Part shown: positions 53,329 to 61,686 of the stretch, in pieces | Layout of the letters: the number at the start of each line of letters is the position of its first letter | Position numbering within the stretch: the first letter of the stretch is position 1 | Made by a program: the position numbers and the translations under genes | NCBI RefSeq assembly: GCF_900302455.1 | Contig: NZ_ONZG01000012.1 | Span: 124,001 to 188,000 of the forward strand | Length of the DNA: 64,000 nucleotides | DNA from: Falsiruegeria mediterranea M17 | GTDB lineage: Bacteria; Pseudomonadota; Alphaproteobacteria; Rhodobacterales; Rhodobacteraceae | Direction: 5' to 3' | The notes under the pieces: generated by a model | Database searches by the model: none | Told to the model about the DNA's origin: nothing | Seen by the model: only the letters and a program-made list of their open reading frames with translations

Positions 53329-54815
53329 AGCTGTATCCAGGTTGCCTTGAGGTTCTCGTATTTCTCAAGCGCATGTAGCGAACGATCCGAACCATTTCCG
53401 GATTGCTTCACACCCCCCAGCGGCGAGGTCACATCCGCGCCGCTGAAACAGTTCACCTGAACCGTTCCCGACTTGATGCGTCGTGACATCCGGTGCGCGC
53501 GCGAGATATCGCGCGACCAAACCACCGATGACAGGCCGTAGATGGTTTCGTTGGCGATCGCCACGGCCTCATCTTCGGTGTCAAAACTGCGCGCGGCAAG
53601 CACCGGGCCGAATACTTCGTTCTGGGCGATATCCATGGCCGAAGTCACACCGGTAAGCACAGTTGGCTCGTGGTAGAACCCACCACTGTCGGCGTGCAAT
53701 TGATGACCTCCGGTCCAAAGCGAGGCTCCCTCTTCCAGCGCGCGGGATACGGCGGACTGGGTTTTGTCCAGCTGTGCGGCGTTGGCCAATGCGCCGGTTG
53801 AGAGGCTTAGGTCCAAGGGGTCGCCGATTTTCATTGCCTGCGCGTGTTCCCGCACATTGGCCAGAAAATCATCGTGAATGTCGCGATGCACAATCAGGCG
53901 CGAGGCCGCGACGCAGACCTGCCCATTGTTGCGAAAGATCGAGGCCGCTGTTTCCGCCGCTGCGCGGTCCAGATCGGGCGCATCGGGAAAGACGATGTTG
54001 GGGGACTTGCCGCCAAGCTCCAGATAGACCCGTTTCAAATTCGACTGGGCGGAATACTCCATCAGCCGCCGGCCCACTCCACCCGATCCGGTAAAGGCCA
54101 GAACGTCGATGTCCATGTGCAATCCCATGGCGGCGCCCACGTCGATGCCGCGTCCGGTGACGGCGTTCAACACTCCGGGCGGCACCCCCGCCTCATGCGC
54201 CAGTTGCACGATGCGCAGGGTAGACAGGCTGGCCTCTTCAGATGGTTTGATCACTACCGAGTTGCCTGCCGCCAAGGCGGGCGCCAGTTTCCAGGCGCCG
54301 ATCATCAGCGGAAAGTTCCATGGCGTGATCACGCCCACCACGCCCACTGGTTCGCGGTCGATGAGCGACAGCACATCGCTGCGGGTTGGCGTGATTTCTC
54401 CGTTCCGCTTGTCAATCGCCTCGGCATAAAAGCGGATCGTTTGGGCCGCAGACAGCGGCTCGCCTTTGAGGGCCGAGCGGATGTCAGTGCCATTGTCGCG
54501 CGCGCCCAAGACAGCCAGCTCCAGCGCTTGCGCCTCGATCAGGTCCGCCCACCGTTGCAGGATGCGCTTGCGCTCGACCGGCGCCAATTCGGACCAATGG
54601 CCGGCATCAAACGCATGTCGGGCTGAGGCCACGGCGCGGTCCACGTCGGCGGCACCAGACGCTGCCAGTTCGGTCAGCTTCGTGCCGTCGATCGGAGAGA
54701 TCACAGGCATCACCGCGCCATCACCTGCTGCACAGGGTTGACCGTCGATGAAGTTCTGCCCGGGTGCCACGGGTTGGGCACGCAGTTCATCAATGCGAGA
54801 TTGGTCCAGGGTCAT
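53325..54815 (-). CDS. NAD(P)-dependent aldehyde dehydrogenase
   Basis: The protein has 496 residues, full length. The catalytic glutamate lies in LELGGKSPNIVF and the nucleophile cysteine in FRNNGQVCVAASRL; the NAD fold has FTGSGGVGRRLM. It resembles gamma-glutamyl-aminobutyraldehyde/phenylacetaldehyde-type dehydrogenases. It is the last gene of the aminotransferase-TPP enzyme-P-loop operon, where it would oxidise the aldehyde formed by the TPP-dependent enzyme (inference). Confidence 0.93.
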   Translation of the reverse strand: MTLDQSRIDELRAQPVAPGQNFIDGQPCAAGDGAVMPVISPIDGTKLTELAASGAADVDRAVASARHAFDAGHWSELAPVERKRILQRWADLIEAQALELAVLGARDNGTDIRSALKGEPLSAAQTIRFYAEAIDKRNGEITPTRSDVLSLIDREPVGVVGVITPWNFPLMIGAWKLAPALAAGNSVVIKPSEEASLSTLRIVQLAHEAGVPPGVLNAVTGRGIDVGAAMGLHMDIDVLAFTGSGGVGRRLMEYSAQSNLKRVYLELGGKSPNIVFPDAPDLDRAAAETAASIFRNNGQVCVAASRLIVHRDIHDDFLANVREHAQAMKIGDPLDLSLSTGALANAAQLDKTQSAVSRALEEGASLWTGGHQLHADSGGFYHEPTVLTGVTSAMDIAQNEVFGPVLAARSFDTEDEAVAIANETIYGLSSVVWSRDISRAHRMSRRIKSGTVQVNCFSGADVTSPLGGVKQSGNGSDRSLHALEKYENLKATWIQL

Positions 54816-54851
54816 GTGTTGTCCTTTGTCGGGATCAGCGCCCGCAGCATG

Positions 54852-55718
54852 TCAATAATCATACCAGCGCTCGACCACCGGGCCGACGCTGTCGCCTGGG
54901 AACAGTCCTTGAAGCTTGCCATAGCTCTGATCGATTTCTTCGGCGCTTGCCGTCAGCTCTTGTACCGGGACGGCGCGTTCATAAGCCGACCCTTTGGTTT
55001 CGAATGTCCGGTCGATATCGAGGATCTGCAAATTGCGGTGCCGCATCAGGCGATCATAAACGTGGCGATAAATCTTGGCGTCATAGACATGAGCATTGGC
55101 CTGATCGCTTTGCGTGTCAGCCCACAGGTCATGCACGCGGCGGATGTCGAGCCAATCGTTCTGCACGATTTCGGGCGGGGCGTCCTTAGTTTCCTGCTCG
55201 TTGCGCGGGTTGGCGAATGTATCGGCCCGGAACCCTTCGATGGCCCGGCGGATTTCGGCGCGCGGGATCGGGACAAAGAAAACCGCATGGTCCGAGCCGA
55301 GCAGAACCTCGGCCTCATCATCCAACTGGTGCAGTAACTCGGTAAATCGTCCACCAACAACGGGCAGTTCGGCAACCAAAAGCTCGGCCGGGTCACTGTT
55401 CCGCGCGTGCCAATTCATCACGCCATCGCGCACCCAAAGACCGACGGCCTTGCGGATGCCCGGGTGGGTCAGGTTGTCGACCTCGGGGTATTTTTCCAGC
55501 CACTGCGGCGTTTCAAACGGACGGCGTGCGGCATCCCACTGCATGGTGTGAACCCGGCGCCCGGCCTGATCCGCCAGCAGGATGATTTGCTGCAGCATCA
55601 AGCTTTTGCCGGTGCCCGGCAGGCCCGCGACAAAGATCATGCGGCGGGTAGACACCGCATGCTCCAGCTGCGCTCTGATGGGGCTGTCTTTAGGTATGAT
55701 GATCTGTGTATCGCTCAT
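54852..55718 (-). CDS. P-loop ATPase/kinase-like protein of unknown function
   Basis: The protein has 288 residues. Walker A is clear near residue 30 (FVAGLPGTGKSLMLQQ). A candidate Walker B is not certain; ELLVAELPVV is one possibility. The rest is acidic and matches no family I recognise. AAAGGGGG lies upstream of ATG 55718. It sits inside the operon, 10 bases after the TPP-enzyme gene and 36 before the aldehyde dehydrogenase gene, so it is co-expressed with three metabolic enzymes. It could be a small-molecule kinase, a regulator, or a chaperone-like ATPase. Confidence 0.7.
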   Translation of the reverse strand: MSDTQIIIPKDSPIRAQLEHAVSTRRMIFVAGLPGTGKSLMLQQIILLADQAGRRVHTMQWDAARRPFETPQWLEKYPEVDNLTHPGIRKAVGLWVRDGVMNWHARNSDPAELLVAELPVVGGRFTELLHQLDDEAEVLLGSDHAVFFVPIPRAEIRRAIEGFRADTFANPRNEQETKDAPPEIVQNDWLDIRRVHDLWADTQSDQANAHVYDAKIYRHVYDRLMRHRNLQILDIDRTFETKGSAYERAVPVQELTASAEEIDQSYGKLQGLFPGDSVGPVVERWYDY

Positions 55719-55728
55719 GTCGCCCCCT

Positions 55729-57339
55729 TTACCGGAATTGATCAACGCTTGGCATTTCGGTGAACGGTACTTCGATCACCGTGGGCACATCCGTGGTGCG
55801 CTTGCCTTGCTGGATGGCGGTACGTACCTCTTCCGGCGTGGTGGCCCGCAGGGCTTGCGCGCCAAAACTGTCGACCATGCGCAAGAAGTCGGGGTTGTGC
55901 AGGTCGGTTGCGATCACCCGGCCGCCATAGTTGTTCTTTTGCATCTGCTGTACGTTGCCATACTGGTTGTTGTTGAACAGCAGTACAATCAGCGGGATCT
56001 TGTGTTGCACGGCAGTGGCCAGTTCCTGCACCCCGAACATGAAGCCCCCATCGCCGCAGACCGAGATCACCGGCACATCCGGGCGGGCCAGCTTGACGCC
56101 AAGCGCGGTAGGGAAACCATAGCCAAGTGTGCCCTGATACCCGGTCGAGATAAAGGTGCGCGGGTTGTAGACAGGATAGGTGATCCGGCTGGCAAACCCG
56201 ACCTGTGTCAGCTCGTCAACAAAGACTCCGTCTTCTCCCAACTCTTCGCGGATCACCTTGAGGTAGCTGAGTTGCGGCTCCAACACCGCTGACCGTTCGG
56301 CCCATTTGGCCTTGGCTTCCAGCAGTTCGTCCTTGCGCGAGGCGCGAATGTGGTTGTGGCGTTCCAACCGGGTCATCAGAACCGGCAATGCACGTTCAGC
56401 GCGGGCCGTGATCGCACAAGCGGGGGTAAAGAACTTCTCATGCGTGTCGGGGTCGACGTCGATGCGGATGATCTGCGGAGCGTGGCCTTTGATCCATTTG
56501 CGGGCGGGAACGCGCATGTTCGACCCAATGGCCAGCACCACATCCGCTTTGTCCCACAACGCCTTGGCTGCCGGTTGGTGCAGCGACAGATAGCTGCGCG
56601 CGTCGACCACGCCCATGCCGGTGCGATAGCCCACCACCGGCGCTTGCAGGGTTTCGGCCAGCTCTCGGACCAAGGCGCTCGATGATTGCGCGCCGCTGCC
56701 CACGAAGATCATCGGCGTTTTGGCCTGACCCAGCAGCTTGGCGGCTGCTTCGATTGCATCTTCGTCCAGTTCAGGTTCATCGCCATGAACGTCGCCGGAC
56801 AACAGATCGATCTGCGCTTTGGCTGCCAAAACATCCATCGGGATTTCCAGGCCCACGGGACGTGGTCGCCCAGACAGCATCTGGCGGAATCCCTCGTGGA
56901 TCAACCCAGGCACATCAGACGGCGCATTGGCCCGATCCGCCCATTTTGTCAGTCCACGGATGACACCCAACTGGTCGTTGATCTCATGCAGCTCACCCCA
57001 ATCCTTGCCAATGGCGCGCGAACTGATCTGGCCGGTCAGGCAGAACAGCTTGGCGTTCAACGCGTAGGCTGTCGACATGGCCGCAGTTGCGTTGAGCAGC
57101 CCTGGACCGGGCACCACGTTGAATACAGTCGGTTCATCCTTGGCCAGCGCATAGCCCAGACCCATATAGGCGGCGCCCTGTTCGTGGCGGGTGTGGATTA
57201 TGCGGAACTTCTCGCGATGATCATAGAAGGCGTTATAAAGCCAATCGTTCTGGACGCCGGGCAGGCCAAAGATGGTGTCTATGCCGTGATTGTGGAGCGA
57301 TAGGACGGCCGCTTCGCCGCCGGTCATTTCCTGGGTCAT
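55729..57339 (-). CDS. Thiamine-pyrophosphate-dependent decarboxylase/acetolactate-synthase-like enzyme
   Basis: The protein has 536 residues. The catalytic glutamate lies in IIHTRHEQGAAYMGLGYA. The TPP/magnesium motif runs from VCGDGGFMFGVQELATA to LFNNNQYGN. Overall it follows the acetolactate synthase/benzoylformate decarboxylase layout (PYR, central, PP domains). The context points to a 2-oxo-acid decarboxylase: an aminotransferase gene overlaps it upstream, and an aldehyde dehydrogenase gene lies downstream. No regulatory small subunit for acetolactate synthase is present. The exact substrate is unknown; aryl-pyruvates are candidates (inference). Confidence 0.85.
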   Translation of the reverse strand: MTQEMTGGEAAVLSLHNHGIDTIFGLPGVQNDWLYNAFYDHREKFRIIHTRHEQGAAYMGLGYALAKDEPTVFNVVPGPGLLNATAAMSTAYALNAKLFCLTGQISSRAIGKDWGELHEINDQLGVIRGLTKWADRANAPSDVPGLIHEGFRQMLSGRPRPVGLEIPMDVLAAKAQIDLLSGDVHGDEPELDEDAIEAAAKLLGQAKTPMIFVGSGAQSSSALVRELAETLQAPVVGYRTGMGVVDARSYLSLHQPAAKALWDKADVVLAIGSNMRVPARKWIKGHAPQIIRIDVDPDTHEKFFTPACAITARAERALPVLMTRLERHNHIRASRKDELLEAKAKWAERSAVLEPQLSYLKVIREELGEDGVFVDELTQVGFASRITYPVYNPRTFISTGYQGTLGYGFPTALGVKLARPDVPVISVCGDGGFMFGVQELATAVQHKIPLIVLLFNNNQYGNVQQMQKNNYGGRVIATDLHNPDFLRMVDSFGAQALRATTPEEVRTAIQQGKRTTDVPTVIEVPFTEMPSVDQFR

Positions 57340-58442
57340 GGGTTTGCCTTGTCTTGTAGCGATTTGAGCGCGTTCAACAGTCGGGTGTTTTCATCCGGCA
57401 GGCCAACGGTGGCGCGGATGTGGTTGGGCAGGTCGAATGCAGGGCGGACCATGACACCATGGGTCACCAGCTCATTCGTCAACGTTTTGGCATCTTTGCC
57501 TTCGGGGCAGCGGAACATCACGAAGTTGGCCTGGCTCCTGGCGACTTCAAAGCCCATGTCATTCAGCGCCTCGGACAAACGCGCGCGCTCGGCGGTGTTG
57601 TTTGTCACGGTCCGATCCAGGTGCGCGGTATCATCCAGCGCCGCGATGGCAGCGGCCATGCCCATCGAGTTCAAGTGAAAGCTGCGCTTGCGCTTGCGGA
57701 TTTGCGCCGCGATCCGTTCGGGCGCGATTCCATAACCGACACGCATGCCTGCCAACCCGTAGGCTTTGGAGAAACTATGGACGATGACGATGTTTCGACC
57801 GTCGCGCACATGGCGCAGCGCGTCGGGCAGGTCGAACTCGGTCGCGAATTGGAAATAGACCTCGTCATAGATCAACGTCACATGATCCGGCAACCCGTCC
57901 AGAACCGCGTCAAGCACGTCCGCACCAAAGTAGGTCCCGGTTGGGTTGTTTGGATTGCATAGATACACCAACCGTGTGTCTGGGGTTACTGCGTTCAGGA
58001 TTCCATCGACATGCACGTCAAATCCCGTGCCGATCAGATCTACCTTGTCTACGATAACGCCCTTTTTCAAAAGCGAGCCTGTGTAAGCGCCAAAACAGGG
58101 CGGGCAGATGATGGCGCGCTGACCGGGTTCGGTCAGCGCCTCTTCGATCAGGGACAAAACCTCGACCCCGCTGTTGGCGGAAAAGAACTGTTCGGGCTGC
58201 ATACCTTGGCCGTGAAACTCTGCCAGTTTCTGGCACAGCGCTGCGTCGGTGCGCTCGGGGTAGATGTTGGCGCCCTCCAGAGCGTCGCGCGCGGCTGCGA
58301 TGGCGGCAGGAGAGGGGCCAAATGGGTTTTCATTTGAACTGAGTTTGGTGATGGGCTGGTCGGCAGCAAGGTTTTGAACTTCGGCCACGGACAGGCCAGC
58401 CTGATATCCACTGGTGTCTGATTGGGTCATGTCTGGGGGCAT
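57336..58442 (-). CDS. PLP-dependent aminotransferase, HisC/aromatic type
   Basis: The protein has 368 residues, class I/II fold. It shows KLSSNENPFGPSP, the Asn motif NPNNPTGTYF, the aspartate region LIYDEVYFQFA, the PLP lysine in IVHSFSKAYGLAGMRVGYG, and the substrate arginine region HIRATVGLP. It resembles histidinol-phosphate aminotransferases, many of which also accept phenylalanine, tyrosine or tryptophan. No his genes are nearby, so a catabolic aromatic role is more likely. ATG 58442 is listed; ATG 58430 is equally possible. Its stop overlaps the TPP-enzyme start by four bases. Confidence 0.88.
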   Translation of the reverse strand: MPPDMTQSDTSGYQAGLSVAEVQNLAADQPITKLSSNENPFGPSPAAIAAARDALEGANIYPERTDAALCQKLAEFHGQGMQPEQFFSANSGVEVLSLIEEALTEPGQRAIICPPCFGAYTGSLLKKGVIVDKVDLIGTGFDVHVDGILNAVTPDTRLVYLCNPNNPTGTYFGADVLDAVLDGLPDHVTLIYDEVYFQFATEFDLPDALRHVRDGRNIVIVHSFSKAYGLAGMRVGYGIAPERIAAQIRKRKRSFHLNSMGMAAAIAALDDTAHLDRTVTNNTAERARLSEALNDMGFEVARSQANFVMFRCPEGKDAKTLTNELVTHGVMVRPAFDLPNHIRATVGLPDENTRLLNALKSLQDKANP

Positions 58443-58559
58443 CCACGATTTCGGTTGCGTTGCGGCCTGTCTATCCCAGAGCGCAGTTTTCGTCTGTCCT
58501 TATTCAGGGGGGACAAGGGCGTCGTTGCGTTTGCCGACCCGACTGCGCATTGTGCCTCC

Positions 58560-59297
58560 ATGTCCTTGGAAGACTTCTTTAGCGGCCCAGGTGCGCCCGA
58601 CTTTTTGCACATCTTTTCGACGTGCTTGCAGTCGATTGGCACGCCCGGGTTCAACGCGCAGTTTCTGGAACTGATCGAACAGGTCATCAAGGCCGATCAA
58701 TGCATGGTCTTTTCCTACAAGACCCCAAGGCCGCAGTGTTATCTGACCTACAACGAGCGTCACGCCAAAGGCGTGCAAAACATGGTGCAAACCTATCTGC
58801 GCGACGGGTTCAAAAGCGACCCCTCTCGCGTGGCGATTGAGCAGGTGCGCCAATCCGGAAAGACGCTGATCACAACGATGGCTGAAGCAGGCGGGGACGA
58901 GCCCTTTGCAGCCGCTGGAATTGGTGATCGCCTGACGATCATTGCCTGCCGAGACGAGGATGTCATCGCCATGAACTTTTTCCGGTTCAAGGAAAATGGG
59001 CGTTTCTCGATCAGTGAGAACCGGCTGCGGCTGGATTTCTGGAACGCGATTGCGCAGATCGTGTTGCTCCATTTCTCGGAACGCAGCGGGGCCAAGGTTC
59101 GAAGCCCGTTGAATTCTTTGTCGGCACGAGAAAAGGAGATCTGCGAGGGGATGCTTCGGGGTTTGACTGCGGATGCCATCGCGTGGGAACTGGACGTCGC
59201 GCCAAGCACTGTACTGACCTACCGCAAGCGGGCTTATGAAAAGCTGGGGATAAATTCCAAATCGGCTCTGTTCATGTTGTGCAACACCGGGTCTTAG
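58560..59297 (+). CDS. LuxR-type regulator without a recognisable AHL-binding site
   Basis: The protein has 245 residues. The C-terminal LuxR helix-turn-helix is plain (LSAREKEICEGMLRGLTADAIAWELDV broken by family-typical positions, then STVLTYRKRAYEKLGI). The N-terminal 170 residues look GAF-like and lack the tryptophan/tyrosine/aspartate set of acyl-homoserine-lactone receptors. No luxI-type synthase is in the window. Divergent from the aminotransferase operon, it probably regulates it. ATG 58560 is preferred over upstream in-frame codons that lack homology. Its last four bases overlap the 3' end of the convergent TetR gene. Confidence 0.85.
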   Translation: MSLEDFFSGPGAPDFLHIFSTCLQSIGTPGFNAQFLELIEQVIKADQCMVFSYKTPRPQCYLTYNERHAKGVQNMVQTYLRDGFKSDPSRVAIEQVRQSGKTLITTMAEAGGDEPFAAAGIGDRLTIIACRDEDVIAMNFFRFKENGRFSISENRLRLDFWNAIAQIVLLHFSERSGAKVRSPLNSLSAREKEICEGMLRGLTADAIAWELDVAPSTVLTYRKRAYEKLGINSKSALFMLCNTGS

Positions 59298-59950
59298 GCC
59301 GGCTCATCTTTCCAGACCACATTGCGAAGGGCCTCAAACTCCTCATCCGAGGGTTTCACACCAGTGATGCAATAAAGGTAATCCCACCCGCGCGCCGCCC
59401 GCGTTTCCATGGTTTCGCGCTGGTCTAGCGCGTCATAGCCGATTTGCGTGAAATAGGTGATCCGAGCCCGAGTCTCTGCCTCGGATTTTGGATAACCGTA
59501 GCGCTGGAACATATCCGTCAAGGCGTCGAGCCTTGCGGTGTCGGACATGTCCAACGCCCGGCGGACACTTCCAGACCGACGGGCCCAATCGCGAATGGCA
59601 AAATCCAATTGCGTATCAAACGACCCATCGGCGACCCAGATGCCATAGACCTGAACCAGGGCATGGTTGATGGTATCTGCGGGGCGTTTTGTGCTGTCGA
59701 CCAAAGCCTTGGTGTTGGTCGATTGCCAGTGATCCAGCAGGGCGTTCAAAAGATCGGTCCGGTTTTTGAAGAACCAATAAAAGCTCGACCGCGCGCATTC
59801 CAGTTTTTCGGCCAGTGTCAGAACCTTGACGCTGTCCACCCCGTCTGAAATCAGCGTGTCCAAAGCGGTTTGTATCCAGTCTTCGCGACTGGTGCGGCTC
59901 GGCCCGCGGCCGCGGGGTTTGGAGTTATCGGACTTTTCAGTGTTTGCCAT
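59294..59950 (-). CDS. TetR family transcriptional regulator
   Basis: The protein has 218 residues. The N-terminal HTH is visible: TSREDWIQTALDTLISDGVD, LAEKLECARSSFYWFFKNRT. The basic leader KPRGRGPSR precedes it. The C-terminal ligand domain is not assignable. ATG 59950 is the start. A GTACA-TTTC-TGTAC dyad lies 13 bases upstream and may be its own operator. Diverges from the YceI gene across 259 bases. Confidence 0.88.
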   Translation of the reverse strand: MANTEKSDNSKPRGRGPSRTSREDWIQTALDTLISDGVDSVKVLTLAEKLECARSSFYWFFKNRTDLLNALLDHWQSTNTKALVDSTKRPADTINHALVQVYGIWVADGSFDTQLDFAIRDWARRSGSVRRALDMSDTARLDALTDMFQRYGYPKSEAETRARITYFTQIGYDALDQRETMETRAARGWDYLYCITGVKPSDEEFEALRNVVWKDEPA

Positions 59951-59962
59951 AGTGTCGTGAAA

Positions 59963-59976
59963 GTACATTTCTGTAC
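59963..59976. promoter_or_regulatory. Dyad GTACA-TTTC-TGTAC, candidate TetR operator
   Basis: Perfect 5-base inverted repeat immediately upstream of the TetR start codon, where autorepression sites of this family usually lie. Assigned by symmetry and position. Confidence 0.45.
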
Positions 59977-60152
59977 AGAATTGGCAAGCCTTCCTTCGCT
60001 GATCCTTGCTGAAGCCGACCTCAAAGTTCATCGCCAGTTCCCAACAGATTTTGTCGTTCGGGCAAAATAGCACTCAGTTCAAATGAAAAAGCATGCTCAC
60101 GATGCCGAGAGGTCGGGAGAATCGGGTTGCTTTCATCACAGCAAGAACGAAA

Positions 60153-60177
60153 GATGCAAATGCATTTAAATTGCATC
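60153..60177. promoter_or_regulatory. 25-base dyad GATGCAA-N11-TTGCATC upstream of the YceI gene
   Basis: Perfect 7-base arms flank an AT-rich centre, and a second palindrome AAATGCATTT (60158-60167) is nested in it. It lies 33 bases before the YceI start. TGCAA...TTGCA dyads resemble metal-responsive Fur/Mur-type sites in alphaproteobacteria, but I cannot assign the regulator. Confidence 0.5.
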
Positions 60178-60209
60178 CTGTCGATACGGCGAACCAAAGG
60201 GTTATGACA

Positions 60210-60803
60210 ATGTTCCGTTCCTTCCAATCTCTCCTCTCTGTCAGTGCTGCTGCCGCGTTGTTTGCTGCAAGTGGCGCAACCGCAGCGCAGTACAAAACCG
60301 ATCAAGGCCACACCGAAGTGAACTTTGGTTGGAGCCACGCCGGCGTCTCGATGCAGTCGGCCGAGTTTACCGTTGCCGATGGCACGCTGGACCTTGACCC
60401 CGAGAACCCGGGCGATGCCAAGCTGAACGTGACAATCAAGACCGAAAGCCTGAACTCGGGCTTTGGTCCGCTGGACGATCACCTGAAAAGCAAGGATTTT
60501 CTTGAGGTTGCGACATATCCAGAGATCACGTTCACCAGCACCTCTGTTGAGGCGACCGGCGACAAAACCGCCAACGTGACGGGTGATCTGACCATTCACG
60601 GCACGACACAGCCGGTGACACTGGCGACGGAACTGACCCACGTGGGGCCGCATCCATTGGGCGGTGTGATTGACTACTACAAGGGCGAATGGGTGGCTTT
60701 CACCGCTCAGACGGAAATTGATCACATGGCGTTTGGCGTCGGTGGGTTTTCGACTGGCCCGATCTCGATCTCGATCGTGACCGAGATGAAGGCCGCTGAA
60801 TAA
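60210..60803 (+). CDS. YceI family periplasmic lipid-binding-like protein
   Basis: The protein has 197 residues. A Sec signal peptide (LLSVSAAAALFAASGATAAQ) is followed by the YceI lipocalin-like barrel: DQGHTEVNFGWSHAGVS, FLEVATYPEITFTST and GDLTIHGTTQPVTL. Family members bind polyisoprenoids or quinone-like lipids in the periplasm; their physiological role is unclear. ATG 60210 is chosen because AAGGG lies eight bases upstream, against two for ATG 60204. Confidence 0.92.
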   Translation: MFRSFQSLLSVSAAAALFAASGATAAQYKTDQGHTEVNFGWSHAGVSMQSAEFTVADGTLDLDPENPGDAKLNVTIKTESLNSGFGPLDDHLKSKDFLEVATYPEITFTSTSVEATGDKTANVTGDLTIHGTTQPVTLATELTHVGPHPLGGVIDYYKGEWVAFTAQTEIDHMAFGVGGFSTGPISISIVTEMKAAE

Positions 60804-60828
60804 CCCGCTCGATTGTTGACCACCAAAG

Positions 60829-60855
60829 AAAGCGGCGCCAAATGGCGCCGCTTTT
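60829..60855. terminator. Bidirectional rho-independent terminator
   Basis: AAAGCGGCGCC-AAAT-GGCGCCGCTTTTT forms an 11-base stem followed by a T-run on the plus strand, with T-rich sequence after it on the minus strand as well. It serves the convergent YceI and sulfotransferase-like genes. Confidence 0.9.
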
Positions 60856-60860
60856 TACCG

Positions 60861-61616
60861 TTACTGCCGCAACGCGGCGGCCTTGAGCCGCAGGTAAAAT
60901 GGCATGTGATGTTCCAGATAGGTCAGTATTTTGGGTTCGACCTCGGCGGCGGCAAAAAACGCCTCTTCTTGCCGGGTCAGATCCTCAAGCGTCAGGGGGC
61001 GGATGGACTTTGACGTGCCTGCGTCTGCATGCCAGCCATCGACCTGTGCCCAGTCGGCAGGGCGCTCGTTCTGCCAGTCAAAAGCGGCCTCGACAAAGGG
61101 CAGGCCGATCTTGTCCCACATGGCCGATAAAGCTGCACGATCATCGCGGCGCACAGCTTCGGCTTCGATCACGATAGGGGTTTGGCCCGCGTCCACCAGC
61201 GCCTGATAGTGGCGCCATTGTTGCTCGATCCCGATCTCGTCGCAGGACACGTCCGGATCAAGCTTGAAGTAGGATTTGATCGACGCCATCGGATTGCGGA
61301 TCAAAAAGCAGTTCACCAGCCGATCCCGGAATTCTGTGTCTTCCAGGATATTGGGTACGACGTAGTAGCTCATGTCCTTGAAGAACACCGGCTGAGCCTC
61401 GGCGCGGGTCAGCAGCATGTCCCGAATCGCTTCATACGTTTGCGGATGGTCATCTTGCACATCGAAATGCGGCATCTCGCGAACCGAGCGGTTGACGTAG
61501 TAGTCGTACATGAACGGCTCATGCGCGCAGTCCAGATCGCCGCGTTCCCGCATGATCCGTTCCATCGCGGTAGACATCGAACGGGGGTGCGACCAAAGCG
61601 CAATGATCTTGTGCAT
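60861..61616 (-). CDS. Sulfotransferase-like protein
   Basis: The protein has 251 residues. The 5'-phosphosulfate-binding loop is seen as IALWSHPRSMSTAMERIM, and a 3'-phosphate-site arginine/serine region as CFLIRNPMASIKSYFK. These are the two signatures of PAPS-dependent sulfotransferases. The acceptor is unknown. Many bacterial members of this group are annotated by the loop only. GAGG precedes ATG 61616. Confidence 0.8.
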   Translation of the reverse strand: MHKIIALWSHPRSMSTAMERIMRERGDLDCAHEPFMYDYYVNRSVREMPHFDVQDDHPQTYEAIRDMLLTRAEAQPVFFKDMSYYVVPNILEDTEFRDRLVNCFLIRNPMASIKSYFKLDPDVSCDEIGIEQQWRHYQALVDAGQTPIVIEAEAVRRDDRAALSAMWDKIGLPFVEAAFDWQNERPADWAQVDGWHADAGTSKSIRPLTLEDLTRQEEAFFAAAEVEPKILTYLEHHMPFYLRLKAAALRQ

Positions 61617-61686
61617 GAAAACCTCGGGCGTCGTCTGTATTCGCTGCAACCCAACGCCCGAAATCGCGTTCTGTCAACGCTTCAGA

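Noticed and set aside
55729-57339. Calling the TPP enzyme ilvB
   Set aside because: No small subunit or ilv genes are adjacent, and the neighbours are a catabolic aminotransferase and an aldehyde dehydrogenase.
57336-58442. Calling the aminotransferase hisC
   Set aside because: No histidine genes are nearby, and the operon context is catabolic.
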